Notes under the pieces: generated by a model
Databases searched by the model: none
Seen by the model: only the letters and a program-made list of their open reading frames with translations
Told to the model about the DNA's origin: nothing
Part shown: positions 1 through 5,460 of the stretch, piece after piece
Layout: each line of letters starts with the position of its first letter
Position numbering within the stretch: position 1 is the first letter of the stretch
Source: RUG023 sp900315435
Lineage (GTDB): Bacteria > Spirochaetota > Spirochaetia > Sphaerochaetales > Sphaerochaetaceae
Length of the DNA stretch: 5,460 nt
Reading direction: 5' to 3'
Assembly: GCA_902788205.1 (NCBI GenBank)
Contig: CADAJJ010000085.1
Coordinates: 1 to 5,460 of the forward strand
Program-made: the position numbers and the translations under genes

Positions 1-347
1 GTGATCTCCTTGAGCGGCCGGTCATGGAAGGCTGGGTCGATGTACTTGAGCATCTCTGTGCGGCACATGTCCACATAGCCCCTGGTAAGCCTCCGTCCGT
101 TGCGGACGGACTCCTTCACGTATGGACACTTGTCCCAGATCCACCAGTCCCGGACGTATGACCAGAACGAGGGATTCGCGTCATCATCGTCGAACCTTCC
201 CTCTTCCTGCATGGCAAGCGCGACCTGCATGGCAGCCCTCCTTGTCTTTGCCTTTGTGGTGACTTTCTTGCGCTTCCCTGAAGGGGTGCGCACATCGGCA
301 TACCATATGCCACATCTGACGAACAAAGTGAACGTGGAACCGGACAC
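1..347 (-). CDS. Tyrosine-recombinase (phage-type) integrase, N-terminal part, runs off left edge
   Basis: This frame is open from the left edge to a GTG at 347 and gives about 115 residues. The GTG is chosen because GGGAGG (plus-strand complement at 355-360) lies 7 bases upstream. Residues 7-50 resemble a small arm-DNA-binding domain: a short beta-rich stretch (FVRCGIWYADVRTPSGKRKK) followed by a basic helix starting KAKTRRAAMQVALAMQEEG. Residues 60-116 resemble the helical SAM-like core-binding domain (FWSYVRDWWIW, then a basic segment, then YVDMCRTEMLKYIDPAFHDR and PLKEIT), the typical 'pattern before the catalytic domain' of site-specific integrases. The catalytic domain with its Arg/His/Tyr residues lies outside the window, so activity cannot be judged. 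The role would be integration and excision of the DNA to the left. Its position just past the 3' end of a tRNA-Pro gene, on the same strand, supports the call. The family comparison is from memory; sequence features alone support 'integrase' well but not a subfamily. Confidence 0.82.
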   Translation of the reverse strand, partial: MSGSTFTLFVRCGIWYADVRTPSGKRKKVTTKAKTRRAAMQVALAMQEEGRFDDDDANPSFWSYVRDWWIWDKCPYVKESVRNGRRLTRGYVDMCRTEMLKYIDPAFHDRPLKEI

Positions 348-354
348 AAAAACA

Positions 355-360
355 CCTCCC
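355..360 (-). promoter_or_regulatory. Ribosome binding site deciding the integrase GTG start
   Basis: On the minus strand GGGAGG stands 7 bases before the GTG at 347. No ATG in this frame occurs until residue 40 of the predicted protein, and starting there would remove the whole arm-binding region. The GTG with this strong site is therefore the best start. Confidence 0.65.
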
Positions 361-364
361 GTGC

Positions 365-399
365 AGGACTGTGGAACAATTTCTGTCCCAGTCCTTTTT
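365..399 (+). terminator. Imperfect hairpin with T-tract on the plus strand; possible terminator or attachment-region inverted repeat
   Basis: AGGACTG (365-371) pairs with CAGTCCT (389-395). Inside it GGA (373-375) pairs with TCC (386-388), and C377 can pair with G385, with single-base bulges. On the plus strand the stem runs into TTTTT (395-399), as in an intrinsic terminator. No plus-strand gene is visible to be terminated, and read on the minus strand there is no T-tract directly after the stem. It could instead be a structured leader of the integrase mRNA or an inverted repeat bound by the recombinase. It lies in the 104-base gap between integrase and tRNA. Confidence 0.3.
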
Positions 400-423
400 C
401 GACAACAGGAGGTATTTTTTGTT

Positions 424-444
424 ATTCCTTACGAAACAAGGAAT
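424..444 (-). repeat. Perfect 7-bp inverted repeat just past the tRNA 3' end
   Basis: ATTCCTT (424-430) and AAGGAAT (438-444) are perfect inverted copies around a 7-base loop. They begin 8 bases beyond the tRNA discriminator base. On the minus strand the stem is followed by an A-rich stretch, not a T-tract, so it is not a canonical intrinsic terminator. It may mark RNA 3' processing of the tRNA transcript or part of the integrative element's attachment region. No other function can be read from the sequence. Confidence 0.35.
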
Positions 445-451
445 TAAACTA

Positions 452-480
452 TCGGGCAGACTGGGCTCGAACCAGCGACC
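452..480 (-). other. Putative attachment site (tRNA-Pro 3' half) of the integrative element
   Basis: Tyrosine integrases encoded next to a tRNA commonly recombine within its T-arm and 3' acceptor strand, which the element rebuilds on insertion. The T-arm and 3' acceptor of the tRNA-Pro fall here, with an integrase starting 105 bases downstream. The exact core cannot be delimited because the second copy (the other attachment end) is outside the window. No second copy of this segment occurs within the window. The placement is inferred from context. Confidence 0.45.
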
Positions 481-523
481 CCTTGGTCCCGAACCAAGTA
501 CGCTACCACTGCGCTACTACCCG
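452..523 (-). tRNA. tRNA-Pro, anticodon CGG
   Basis: Read on the minus strand the 72 bases fold as a complete cloverleaf. The acceptor stem is CGGGTAG/CTGCCCG with one G-T pair. It starts with C1-G72, a hallmark of bacterial tRNA-Pro, and has discriminator A. The D arm is GCGC/GCGT with loop AGTGGTA. The anticodon stem is CTTGG/CCAAG with loop TTCGGGA, giving anticodon CGG for proline CCG codons and G37 on its 3' side. The variable loop is GGGTC, and the T arm is GCTGG/CCAGT with loop TTCGAGC. The 3' CCA is not encoded (TAG follows the discriminator base), so it would be added by CCA-adding nucleotidyltransferase. It has its own promoter 20 bases upstream. The integrase gene downstream on the same strand suggests that the 3' half of this tRNA is the chromosomal attachment site of an integrated element. 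Confidence 0.96.
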
Positions 524-542
524 ATTGCTGTAAGCACTATGG

Positions 543-571
543 ATATTATCCATTTCAGGAAAAGGTGTCAA
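543..571 (-). promoter_or_regulatory. Sigma-70-type promoter of the tRNA-Pro gene
   Basis: On the minus strand a perfect -35 hexamer TTGACA (571-566) is followed after exactly 17 bases by TAATAT (548-543), which matches four of six -10 positions including the first two and the last. An alternative register, GATAAT (550-545), matches five of six but with a 15-base spacer. Transcription would start near 535-537, about 12-14 bases before the mature tRNA 5' end. The TGA stop codon of the upstream polymerase/ligase gene (570-568) is inside the -35 hexamer, so gene end and promoter share bases. Confidence 0.82.
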
Positions 572-1905
572 CAGTTGCCAGACGGATAACCATCGCATTG
601 CTTGGAGCGACCAAATAAATACAACAGATATCCCATTGGAATGTAATACACGTAGCAGATTGGAAATGTATGCAATCTTAGATTTGACTCCACCATACCG
701 TGAAGCACGGCAATGGAAAGTAATGTGACAGCCAGGCAGAAAGACTCATCCATGAAGGGCCATTTCTTCCTTTGGAAGAAACTCCCAAACGGCAGTATCA
801 ACGCATAGAACATGATTCCCAAAAACAGGAGGGCAGAGGGTATCCCGCAGAAAAGGGCCAAACTCAAGATGCTATTATGAGGATTCACAAAGACTGCAAC
901 CACCTTCGGCACAACAGTTGCTCTTTGCTGCTTCACTTCCCAAGCGGTCCAGCCAAACCATGGCCTTTCCCGAATAAGGCTGATTGATTCCTTCCATATG
1001 CCAGAACGTTGCGAAGTATCGAACAACGACTTTCCGAGATGAGAGGTTTGCGGGGCGAGTAGTTTCTGCCCTCCAAAAATGACAAGCAGAAACAGTCCGC
1101 AGGTGGCAAGCACGATTGCGAAGGAAACAAGGAAGGCTTTACGCGAACGGGAACGCGCATAGCACAAGCACAGAAGACAAGGATACGCAAAACAACCGGC
1201 GAGCAACAAGAAAAAGCTGGCACGGGAACCAAGCGAAAGGAGAACACGAAACGAGGCGACGAACAGAGCGAACCAGACGACGGCAATCCAACGCTTTGTC
1301 TTACATGCCAGAAGGAAATACGCCCACGAGATGACCCCAAGAATCAAAAATGACGGGCCAAGCCGATTGGGATTTTCTTGCAGGTAAAGGTAACCACCAA
1401 CAGCTTTCCACGTCTCCGGCATCGGAGCACCTGTTCCCAAGAACAGCACGCCATATAACGCTGGCACCAGACCCACAATACCAATCCCGACAAGCCCCAT
1501 CATCAATACGTGCATCTCCTTTTTCACCAATTCGTGTGGAAAAGACAAGGGAATCATGCAAAACACAAATAGGTGAAGGATGCAATAGGAAGCCATGGTA
1601 AAGCTAATGTCCATGCGACGATGGTGCACCAGCAAGGCAATAAATGCAAACACGGAAAACAACGCTATGACCGGAAATGCTGGAACCTTGTGCCAATCCT
1701 GGAACACGCACACCCGGATGGCTACATGCATGACCACCACCAGTGTGACCGCCTTGTACAACAAGGTAACCACAAAGGGCATGGTAAACGGAAAGTACCG
1801 CTCGGGTTGTTTTACAGCTACCTTCACCAGGATGAGCAGTTTGATGATGGTATCATATTGGACTTGACGTTCAACCGACATTCCTCGTATGGCATTCAGT
1901 TGCAT
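568..1905 (-). CDS. O-antigen polymerase/ligase family membrane protein (Wzy/WaaL type)
   Basis: The 445-residue protein has about ten to eleven hydrophobic membrane segments with basic cytoplasmic loops (for example KTKRW and YARSRSRK). Its size is normal for the Wzy_C/O-antigen ligase family. Near residue 227 the segment LSLGSRASFF carries the arginine motif common at the start of the Wzy_C region. The long periplasmic loop (about residues 280-341) contains SQRSGIWKESISLIRERPWFGW and ends in VNPHNSILSLALFCGIP, the most recognisable part of this family, with Arg300 and His343 as likely key residues. Such proteins use lipid-linked glycans at the periplasmic face, either polymerising repeat units (Wzy) or ligating chains to an acceptor (WaaL). 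The sequence does not decide which. The ATG at 1905 is preferred; a GTG at 1917 is in frame but nearly abuts its purine-rich site. The gene follows the glycosyltransferase after 18 bases, so it is probably cotranscribed. Its stop lies in the tRNA promoter. Confidence 0.88.
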   Translation of the reverse strand: MQLNAIRGMSVERQVQYDTIIKLLILVKVAVKQPERYFPFTMPFVVTLLYKAVTLVVVMHVAIRVCVFQDWHKVPAFPVIALFSVFAFIALLVHHRRMDISFTMASYCILHLFVFCMIPLSFPHELVKKEMHVLMMGLVGIGIVGLVPALYGVLFLGTGAPMPETWKAVGGYLYLQENPNRLGPSFLILGVISWAYFLLACKTKRWIAVVWFALFVASFRVLLSLGSRASFFLLLAGCFAYPCLLCLCYARSRSRKAFLVSFAIVLATCGLFLLVIFGGQKLLAPQTSHLGKSLFDTSQRSGIWKESISLIRERPWFGWTAWEVKQQRATVVPKVVAVFVNPHNSILSLALFCGIPSALLFLGIMFYALILPFGSFFQRKKWPFMDESFCLAVTLLSIAVLHGMVESNLRLHTFPICYVYYIPMGYLLYLFGRSKQCDGYPSGNC

Positions 1906-1923
1906 TGATGTACACACCCTTTC

Positions 1924-3321
1924 CTATTTTTGCAAGAAGGTCTTGAACAGTATACCTATTTCCTCCCACGAATAGTAGCTGATTTTGGTCTTGTCCGCGC
2001 TGACAAACACTCCGGCCGCAACATCCCTCATCGCCTTCTCCAGATGCCCTGCCAGTACGTCAGGCGAACTGTCTTCGAAGTACCGTATCTGGTCCTTCAT
2101 GATTTCCTCGAATACCGGAAGCCGCCTTGCAAGGATTGGTTTCCGGTAGAAGGTCGCCTCCATCAGCGGGATGCCAAAGCCTTCCGCATGCGAGCAGTTC
2201 AGGACGAACAGGCACATCTCATACAGCTTGGAAAGCAACAGGTCGCTTGCCCCGACGGCAAGCAGCAGGTGTTTCCCATACTCGGGGTGTCTCTTGCAGT
2301 CGGCCACGAAGGTTCCGGTACTCATTCCCACCCTTCCGGCAATCACATAGGACACATCAGATCCCTGTTTCCAAAGCAATTCAAAAGCCTTGATCGCCTC
2401 GCCATAGCCCTTTCTCGGCTCGAAAGTGCCGACACTGAAAACAAATCGCTTTCCTTTCAGGACATCCACCAATGCCTGCTCGGATGCATCCAAGTCCGCC
2501 CCTTCCGGCTTTTTGAAATCGCATCCGTTGTAGAAGCAGCCGTACTGCATCTCGGAATTTACCTCATAGCCATGATCCTTGGCGCATTGTTTGATTTCCT
2601 CCACCGCCGTCATGGAGACGGACAGCACCAAGGAAGCGTTGGCCATGATGTCCCGGAAGGCATGGATGAACCCGATGTTGCTCTTGACCATCTCCGGGTG
2701 CTGGATGGGAATGACGTCATCCACAACAGCAACGACAGCAATTCCTTGCTCGGCAAACAACGAGAGCGACACCCCATCAGGCACTGCCGCCTGCATCAAT
2801 ACCAGCTTGTCCCCCTTCTGAAAGACGACGGGATCGGAATACACAGGGGCTTCCGGGAATCTTGCCTGCACGAGACGATTCGCATACTGATACCCATTCG
2901 TGCGGGGATTGCAATAGACTGCCCGGCAGTCCAGATCCTTGTCGACAAGCAGGACCCGAAGCAATTCATAGATTCTCCGGTGCAAGCCGGTCTTGTCGTC
3001 ATGCCGGTAATAGTTCGTCACGTCCAGGAAACAGACGGGATGGGGATCTGTCCCGCGATTGAAGCGCATTCTGCCGTCACGCAGATGGAAACGTTTGGAA
3101 GAAAAGTCGCTTTTCACCGCATTCCAGAAGGTTTCACAGCCATCAGTTTCAGTCCAGTCCATGGAAAGAGTCAGCAACCGGCAGACAACGACGCCATGCT
3201 TTCCTCTCAGCAGACGATTTGCCACCCATTGGGTCTGGAACGGAAGCAGGAAACAACCCACACGGTACAGCAAGACCAGACACGACTTGGCGAAATGAAT
3301 CAGGCATCCCATGCCCTGCAT
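1924..3321 (-). CDS. Glycosyltransferase, family 4-like (GT-B fold)
   Basis: The 465-residue protein shows two GT-B halves. An N-terminal nucleotide-fold part begins around residue 96 with CFLDVTNYYRHDDKTGLHR, the acceptor-side D-x-T...TG-x-x-R pattern of many polysaccharide GT4 enzymes. It continues with VVDDVIPIQHPE near 199-211. The C-terminal donor-binding half has FSVGTFEPRKGY (295-306, Arg303-Lys304 likely contacting the nucleotide-sugar phosphates), IAGRVG (327-332) and AEGFGIPLMEA (379-389), where Glu380 and Glu388 form the E-x7-E motif. It should transfer a sugar from a nucleotide donor to a lipid-linked glycan at the cytoplasmic face; donor and linkage cannot be read. About 95 residues precede the recognisable GT fold, with a hydrophobic, basic start that may bind the membrane. 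The ATG at 3321 overlaps the preceding TAA by one base (TAATG) and has no clear ribosome site, which suggests translational coupling. A TTG at 3342 is a less likely start. Confidence 0.9.
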   Translation of the reverse strand: MQGMGCLIHFAKSCLVLLYRVGCFLLPFQTQWVANRLLRGKHGVVVCRLLTLSMDWTETDGCETFWNAVKSDFSSKRFHLRDGRMRFNRGTDPHPVCFLDVTNYYRHDDKTGLHRRIYELLRVLLVDKDLDCRAVYCNPRTNGYQYANRLVQARFPEAPVYSDPVVFQKGDKLVLMQAAVPDGVSLSLFAEQGIAVVAVVDDVIPIQHPEMVKSNIGFIHAFRDIMANASLVLSVSMTAVEEIKQCAKDHGYEVNSEMQYGCFYNGCDFKKPEGADLDASEQALVDVLKGKRFVFSVGTFEPRKGYGEAIKAFELLWKQGSDVSYVIAGRVGMSTGTFVADCKRHPEYGKHLLLAVGASDLLLSKLYEMCLFVLNCSHAEGFGIPLMEATFYRKPILARRLPVFEEIMKDQIRYFEDSSPDVLAGHLEKAMRDVAAGVFVSADKTKISYYSWEEIGILFKTFLQK

Positions 3322-5460
3322 TATGGCTGGACTATCGACCAATTGGCAAGGTCAAGAATGCTGTCTTTCACATGCAGCCATTCATCCGGACCGACGATAA
3401 AGGTATTCGGCTTATTGTCCCGTGGCGTATGCCGCTGAGCACTCGTCATGGTCACCCCGCCCTCCTTCTGCATGACAAGAGGCTTGCCAGTATACGGATT
3501 TACCGGATTCTGGATCAGCTTCTTGGCCGCCAACTCGGGCACGTCAGCCACGGACATGAATGTGCCATCGCTCCGGAACGCGCCATGCTCCCCAAAATCC
3601 TTGACCATCAGCACAGCACGGAAACTGTTCAGGTCAGCCCCGTTGGGCAACCGCAGGTATCCCGGCGCATCCGAACCCTCGCTCCAGCCATGGTCACTGA
3701 CGATAATGATCCGGGTATTGTCGTACACGCCCTGCTCCTTCAGATAGGAGAACCAGTCTGCGAGTTTCCGGTAGGTAGCCGCATTGACATGGTACAAAGG
3801 ACTCGTCCGGAACGGAGTATCCAGCACGTTCTTTGGTTCGGACACCGGCACATACTCCGGCGTCTGGAGGATGGTCGGCTTATGGGTCGCTTCCGTGTCG
3901 TAGATATTCAACCGGTTTCCCCCGTCGGTCACTGCCGTAATCAACGGAAGTGCGGCAAGAGCGGAGTATTGGTTGAGAAACTCGCTATTCAGCCCCCCGA
4001 TATGCATGGCGGGATTCAGCTTGTTCAGCCAGTTGCCGTTGTCATACAGCACCTGATGGAAAACCAATGGAGAAACCCGGAAGAATGCATACCGGATCAA
4101 GTTGCAAGTCAATGCGGCCGATGGCTTGGCGACCTCGCCATCATACTCGTTCGCCAACCACCAGGCATTGTACCGGCCCTTCAAGGAATCCACCTTCACA
4201 TGTTCCATCCCGATAAAAGGAGTCGGGTCGAAGTCCCAGTTGTAGTTGCTCCACGCCGGGTCGGTAAACTCCACTTCATAGCCATGGTCGGCAAACAGTC
4301 TGGGCATCACCTTCAGCGCTTCGTTCTGTTTTTTCCGCAGAGGTTCCGCATCCCTTCGGTTCAGTTCCACAGGGGTATACTCGTATCCTCCGTACAAGGC
4401 AGGAGTCCCGTAGATGGTATTGCCTCCGAAACTGATGGTGTTCGGGTAATAGGTGAACCCAGAAAACGCCTCTCGCAATTCCGGCTTCTCCTCAAAGATG
4501 TATGGCACATAACAGCTCATGCCACGGTCAATCATGATCACCAGCACGTTCTTTCCGTTCCGGCTGAATGAAAAGACCGGTCTCAGGTCCGATGTCTTCG
4601 TCTCGTTGTTCCGGACCATCTCCTCATGGCGGGGAATGAACCGCCGGTAGGCGATTTCCGTCCGGACCATGTCGGCCAGACCAAGCAGAACCAAACCCAG
4701 CACGGCAAAAACGAGGAGATGCACTATCACCCGCCCCTTCCAGCGACCAACCAGGAGCAACATGAAGAAACAGACAAGCGGAATCACCAAAAGGTCAAAG
4801 ACCGTATGCAGGGTGATTCGGCCCAGAGCGGAAATATCCGTGAATTGCAGGTTGACCAGAACCGAACCATAGGAACGCGAGAAGACAAACAGGTTCAGCA
4901 ACGCCATGCAGAATGCCACTGTCGAAGCAATGGCGAGGAACGCCTGGATGCGTTTGTCGAAGAGCCGGTATAAGCAGAAAGGCCAGACCAGGCACAAGCC
5001 CACAGCCTGGCAGAACGTGATGCCGACAAACGCCAAGGGATTGCGATAGGGTTCCAAGAACGCGAACTCGGTCGGAGAAGAAACAATCAAGCCCGAAGGA
5101 ACCACCACGCCAAGCAGAAGCGCACAACCGGTCATGTTGAGGAAAAACAGACAATCCCGGAACCGAGGGGAATTGGCCAAGGGGGTCAGCCACCTGCGGT
5201 AGACCCACTTCAGGAACGCAAGCTCCAACGGGATACAGACAACCAAGGCGGCACCAAAGAGCAAGAACGCCTGGGTGGAAGGTTTGCCGGTATGGGTGGC
5301 CAGCATCAGGATGACTAATGCGATGCTTGCGGTCGCACAGAGGAAATACAACACTTTGGCGGGGTGTCTGAGCTTGTAGAAGATGTTCTTCACTAGGCTG
5401 AGGATGTTGTTCATCGTCCAGTACACCAGCAGCCCCGACGGACTGCCATACAGCACGACC
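3321..5460 (-). CDS. YidC/Oxa1 C-terminal segment fused to a polytopic alkaline-phosphatase/sulfatase-fold protein; 5' end outside window
   Basis: The frame is open to the right edge, so the start is missing; the GTG at 5456 is an internal valine. Residues below count from that valine. Residues 1-28 (LYGSPSGLLVYWTMNNILSL, then VKNIFYKL) match the last transmembrane helix of YidC insertases, whose signature is PSGL-x-x-YW. Seven further helices follow (about 33-55, 62-82, 103-126, 138-163, 170-193, 217-236, 242-262). Their loops alternate basic/cytoplasmic (WVYRRW, YRLFDKR, GRWKGR) and periplasmic, which leaves residues 265-711 in the periplasm. That part has the alkaline-phosphatase superfamily layout: NVLVIMIDRG with metal ligand Asp310, a likely nucleophile Thr347 in ISFGGNTIYGTPALYGG, ATHKPTIL near 523-530, and IIIVSDHGWSEG with metal ligands Asp588-His589. 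Relatives such as EptA-like and LTA-synthase-like enzymes move phospho-groups onto or off glycans and lipids; the actual substrate here is unknown. It is the first visible gene of the glycan operon. Domain calls are confident; the role of the YidC part is inferred. Confidence 0.85.
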   Translation of the reverse strand, partial: VVLYGSPSGLLVYWTMNNILSLVKNIFYKLRHPAKVLYFLCATASIALVILMLATHTGKPSTQAFLLFGAALVVCIPLELAFLKWVYRRWLTPLANSPRFRDCLFFLNMTGCALLLGVVVPSGLIVSSPTEFAFLEPYRNPLAFVGITFCQAVGLCLVWPFCLYRLFDKRIQAFLAIASTVAFCMALLNLFVFSRSYGSVLVNLQFTDISALGRITLHTVFDLLVIPLVCFFMLLLVGRWKGRVIVHLLVFAVLGLVLLGLADMVRTEIAYRRFIPRHEEMVRNNETKTSDLRPVFSFSRNGKNVLVIMIDRGMSCYVPYIFEEKPELREAFSGFTYYPNTISFGGNTIYGTPALYGGYEYTPVELNRRDAEPLRKKQNEALKVMPRLFADHGYEVEFTDPAWSNYNWDFDPTPFIGMEHVKVDSLKGRYNAWWLANEYDGEVAKPSAALTCNLIRYAFFRVSPLVFHQVLYDNGNWLNKLNPAMHIGGLNSEFLNQYSALAALPLITAVTDGGNRLNIYDTEATHKPTILQTPEYVPVSEPKNVLDTPFRTSPLYHVNAATYRKLADWFSYLKEQGVYDNTRIIIVSDHGWSEGSDAPGYLRLPNGADLNSFRAVLMVKDFGEHGAFRSDGTFMSVADVPELAAKKLIQNPVNPYTGKPLVMQKEGGVTMTSAQRHTPRDNKPNTFIVGPDEWLHVKDSILDLANWSIVQP

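Noticed and set aside
116..405. Two minus-strand ATG-started frames (116-379 and 184-405) in the integrase region
   Set aside because: Both are Cys/Arg/Ser-rich frames out of phase with the integrase, with no family similarity.
424..444. Rho-independent terminator for the tRNA gene
   Set aside because: The stem is perfect, but the bases after it on the minus strand are A-rich with no T-tract; it is kept only as an inverted repeat.
100..447. A plus-strand 115-residue frame with a hydrophobic stretch resembling a small secreted protein
   Set aside because: It lies over the integrase start, both inverted repeats and the tRNA-side gap. The integrase frame on the minus strand has real family features and a good ribosome site.
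933..1340. A minus-strand 135-residue frame inside the polymerase/ligase gene
   Set aside because: It is out of frame with a well-supported membrane protein and is arginine/proline-rich without motifs.
1930..3438. A 502-codon open frame on the plus strand opposite the glycosyltransferase
   Set aside because: It mirrors the real gene's frame, has no recognisable domain, is rich in His, Gln, Arg and Pro as antisense shadows are, and lies fully opposite a gene with clear GT motifs.
3219..4571. A 450-codon open frame on the plus strand opposite the phosphatase-fold domain
   Set aside because: It is a shadow of the same kind, with no family motifs or plausible ribosome site, opposite conserved catalytic motifs on the minus strand.
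5456..5460. GTG at 5456 as the true start of the phosphatase-fold gene
   Set aside because: The frame stays open upstream to the edge, and the residues right after it are the middle of a YidC transmembrane signature, so the protein must start further right.

Overview
The window is a gene-dense piece of bacterial chromosome with about 50% GC, and every supported gene lies on the minus strand. I can see no ribosomal or other strong taxonomic marker. The N-terminal sequence of the integrase, and the pairing of a YidC-type segment with an alkaline-phosphatase-fold enzyme, remind me of spirochaetes related to Sphaerochaeta and Treponema. That assignment is tentative. The polysaccharide genes point to a diderm-type bacterium that builds an undecaprenyl-linked or lipid-linked surface glycan.

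Read in the direction of transcription (high to low coordinates), the window has two parts. Positions 5460 to 568 hold three tightly packed genes. (1) The C-terminal part of a large membrane protein begins in the last transmembrane helix of a YidC/Oxa1-type insertase. It continues without a break through seven more membrane helices into a periplasmic alkaline-phosphatase/sulfatase-fold catalytic domain. (2) A family 4-type glycosyltransferase has a start codon that overlaps the preceding stop codon. (3) A polytopic O-antigen polymerase/ligase of the Wzy/WaaL type follows after 18 bases. The spacing makes one operon very likely, with its promoter outside the window. A plausible division of labour is cytoplasmic sugar addition by the glycosyltransferase, periplasmic polymerisation or ligation by the Wzy/WaaL protein, and periplasmic decoration or trimming of the glycan or lipid by the phosphatase-fold protein.

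The second part, positions 571 to 1, is an integration junction. A tRNA-Pro(CGG) gene is driven by a consensus-like promoter whose -35 hexamer contains the stop codon of the polymerase/ligase gene. Downstream of the tRNA 3' end, on the same strand, is the start of a tyrosine-recombinase integrase that runs off the left edge. This is the usual arrangement of a genomic island, prophage or integrative element inserted into the 3' end of a tRNA gene. The element should extend leftwards out of the window, and the glycan operon lies on the other side of the tRNA.

The most unusual item is the YidC-segment/phosphatase-fold fusion inside a surface-glycan operon. No CRISPR array, insertion sequence, riboswitch or rRNA is visible.
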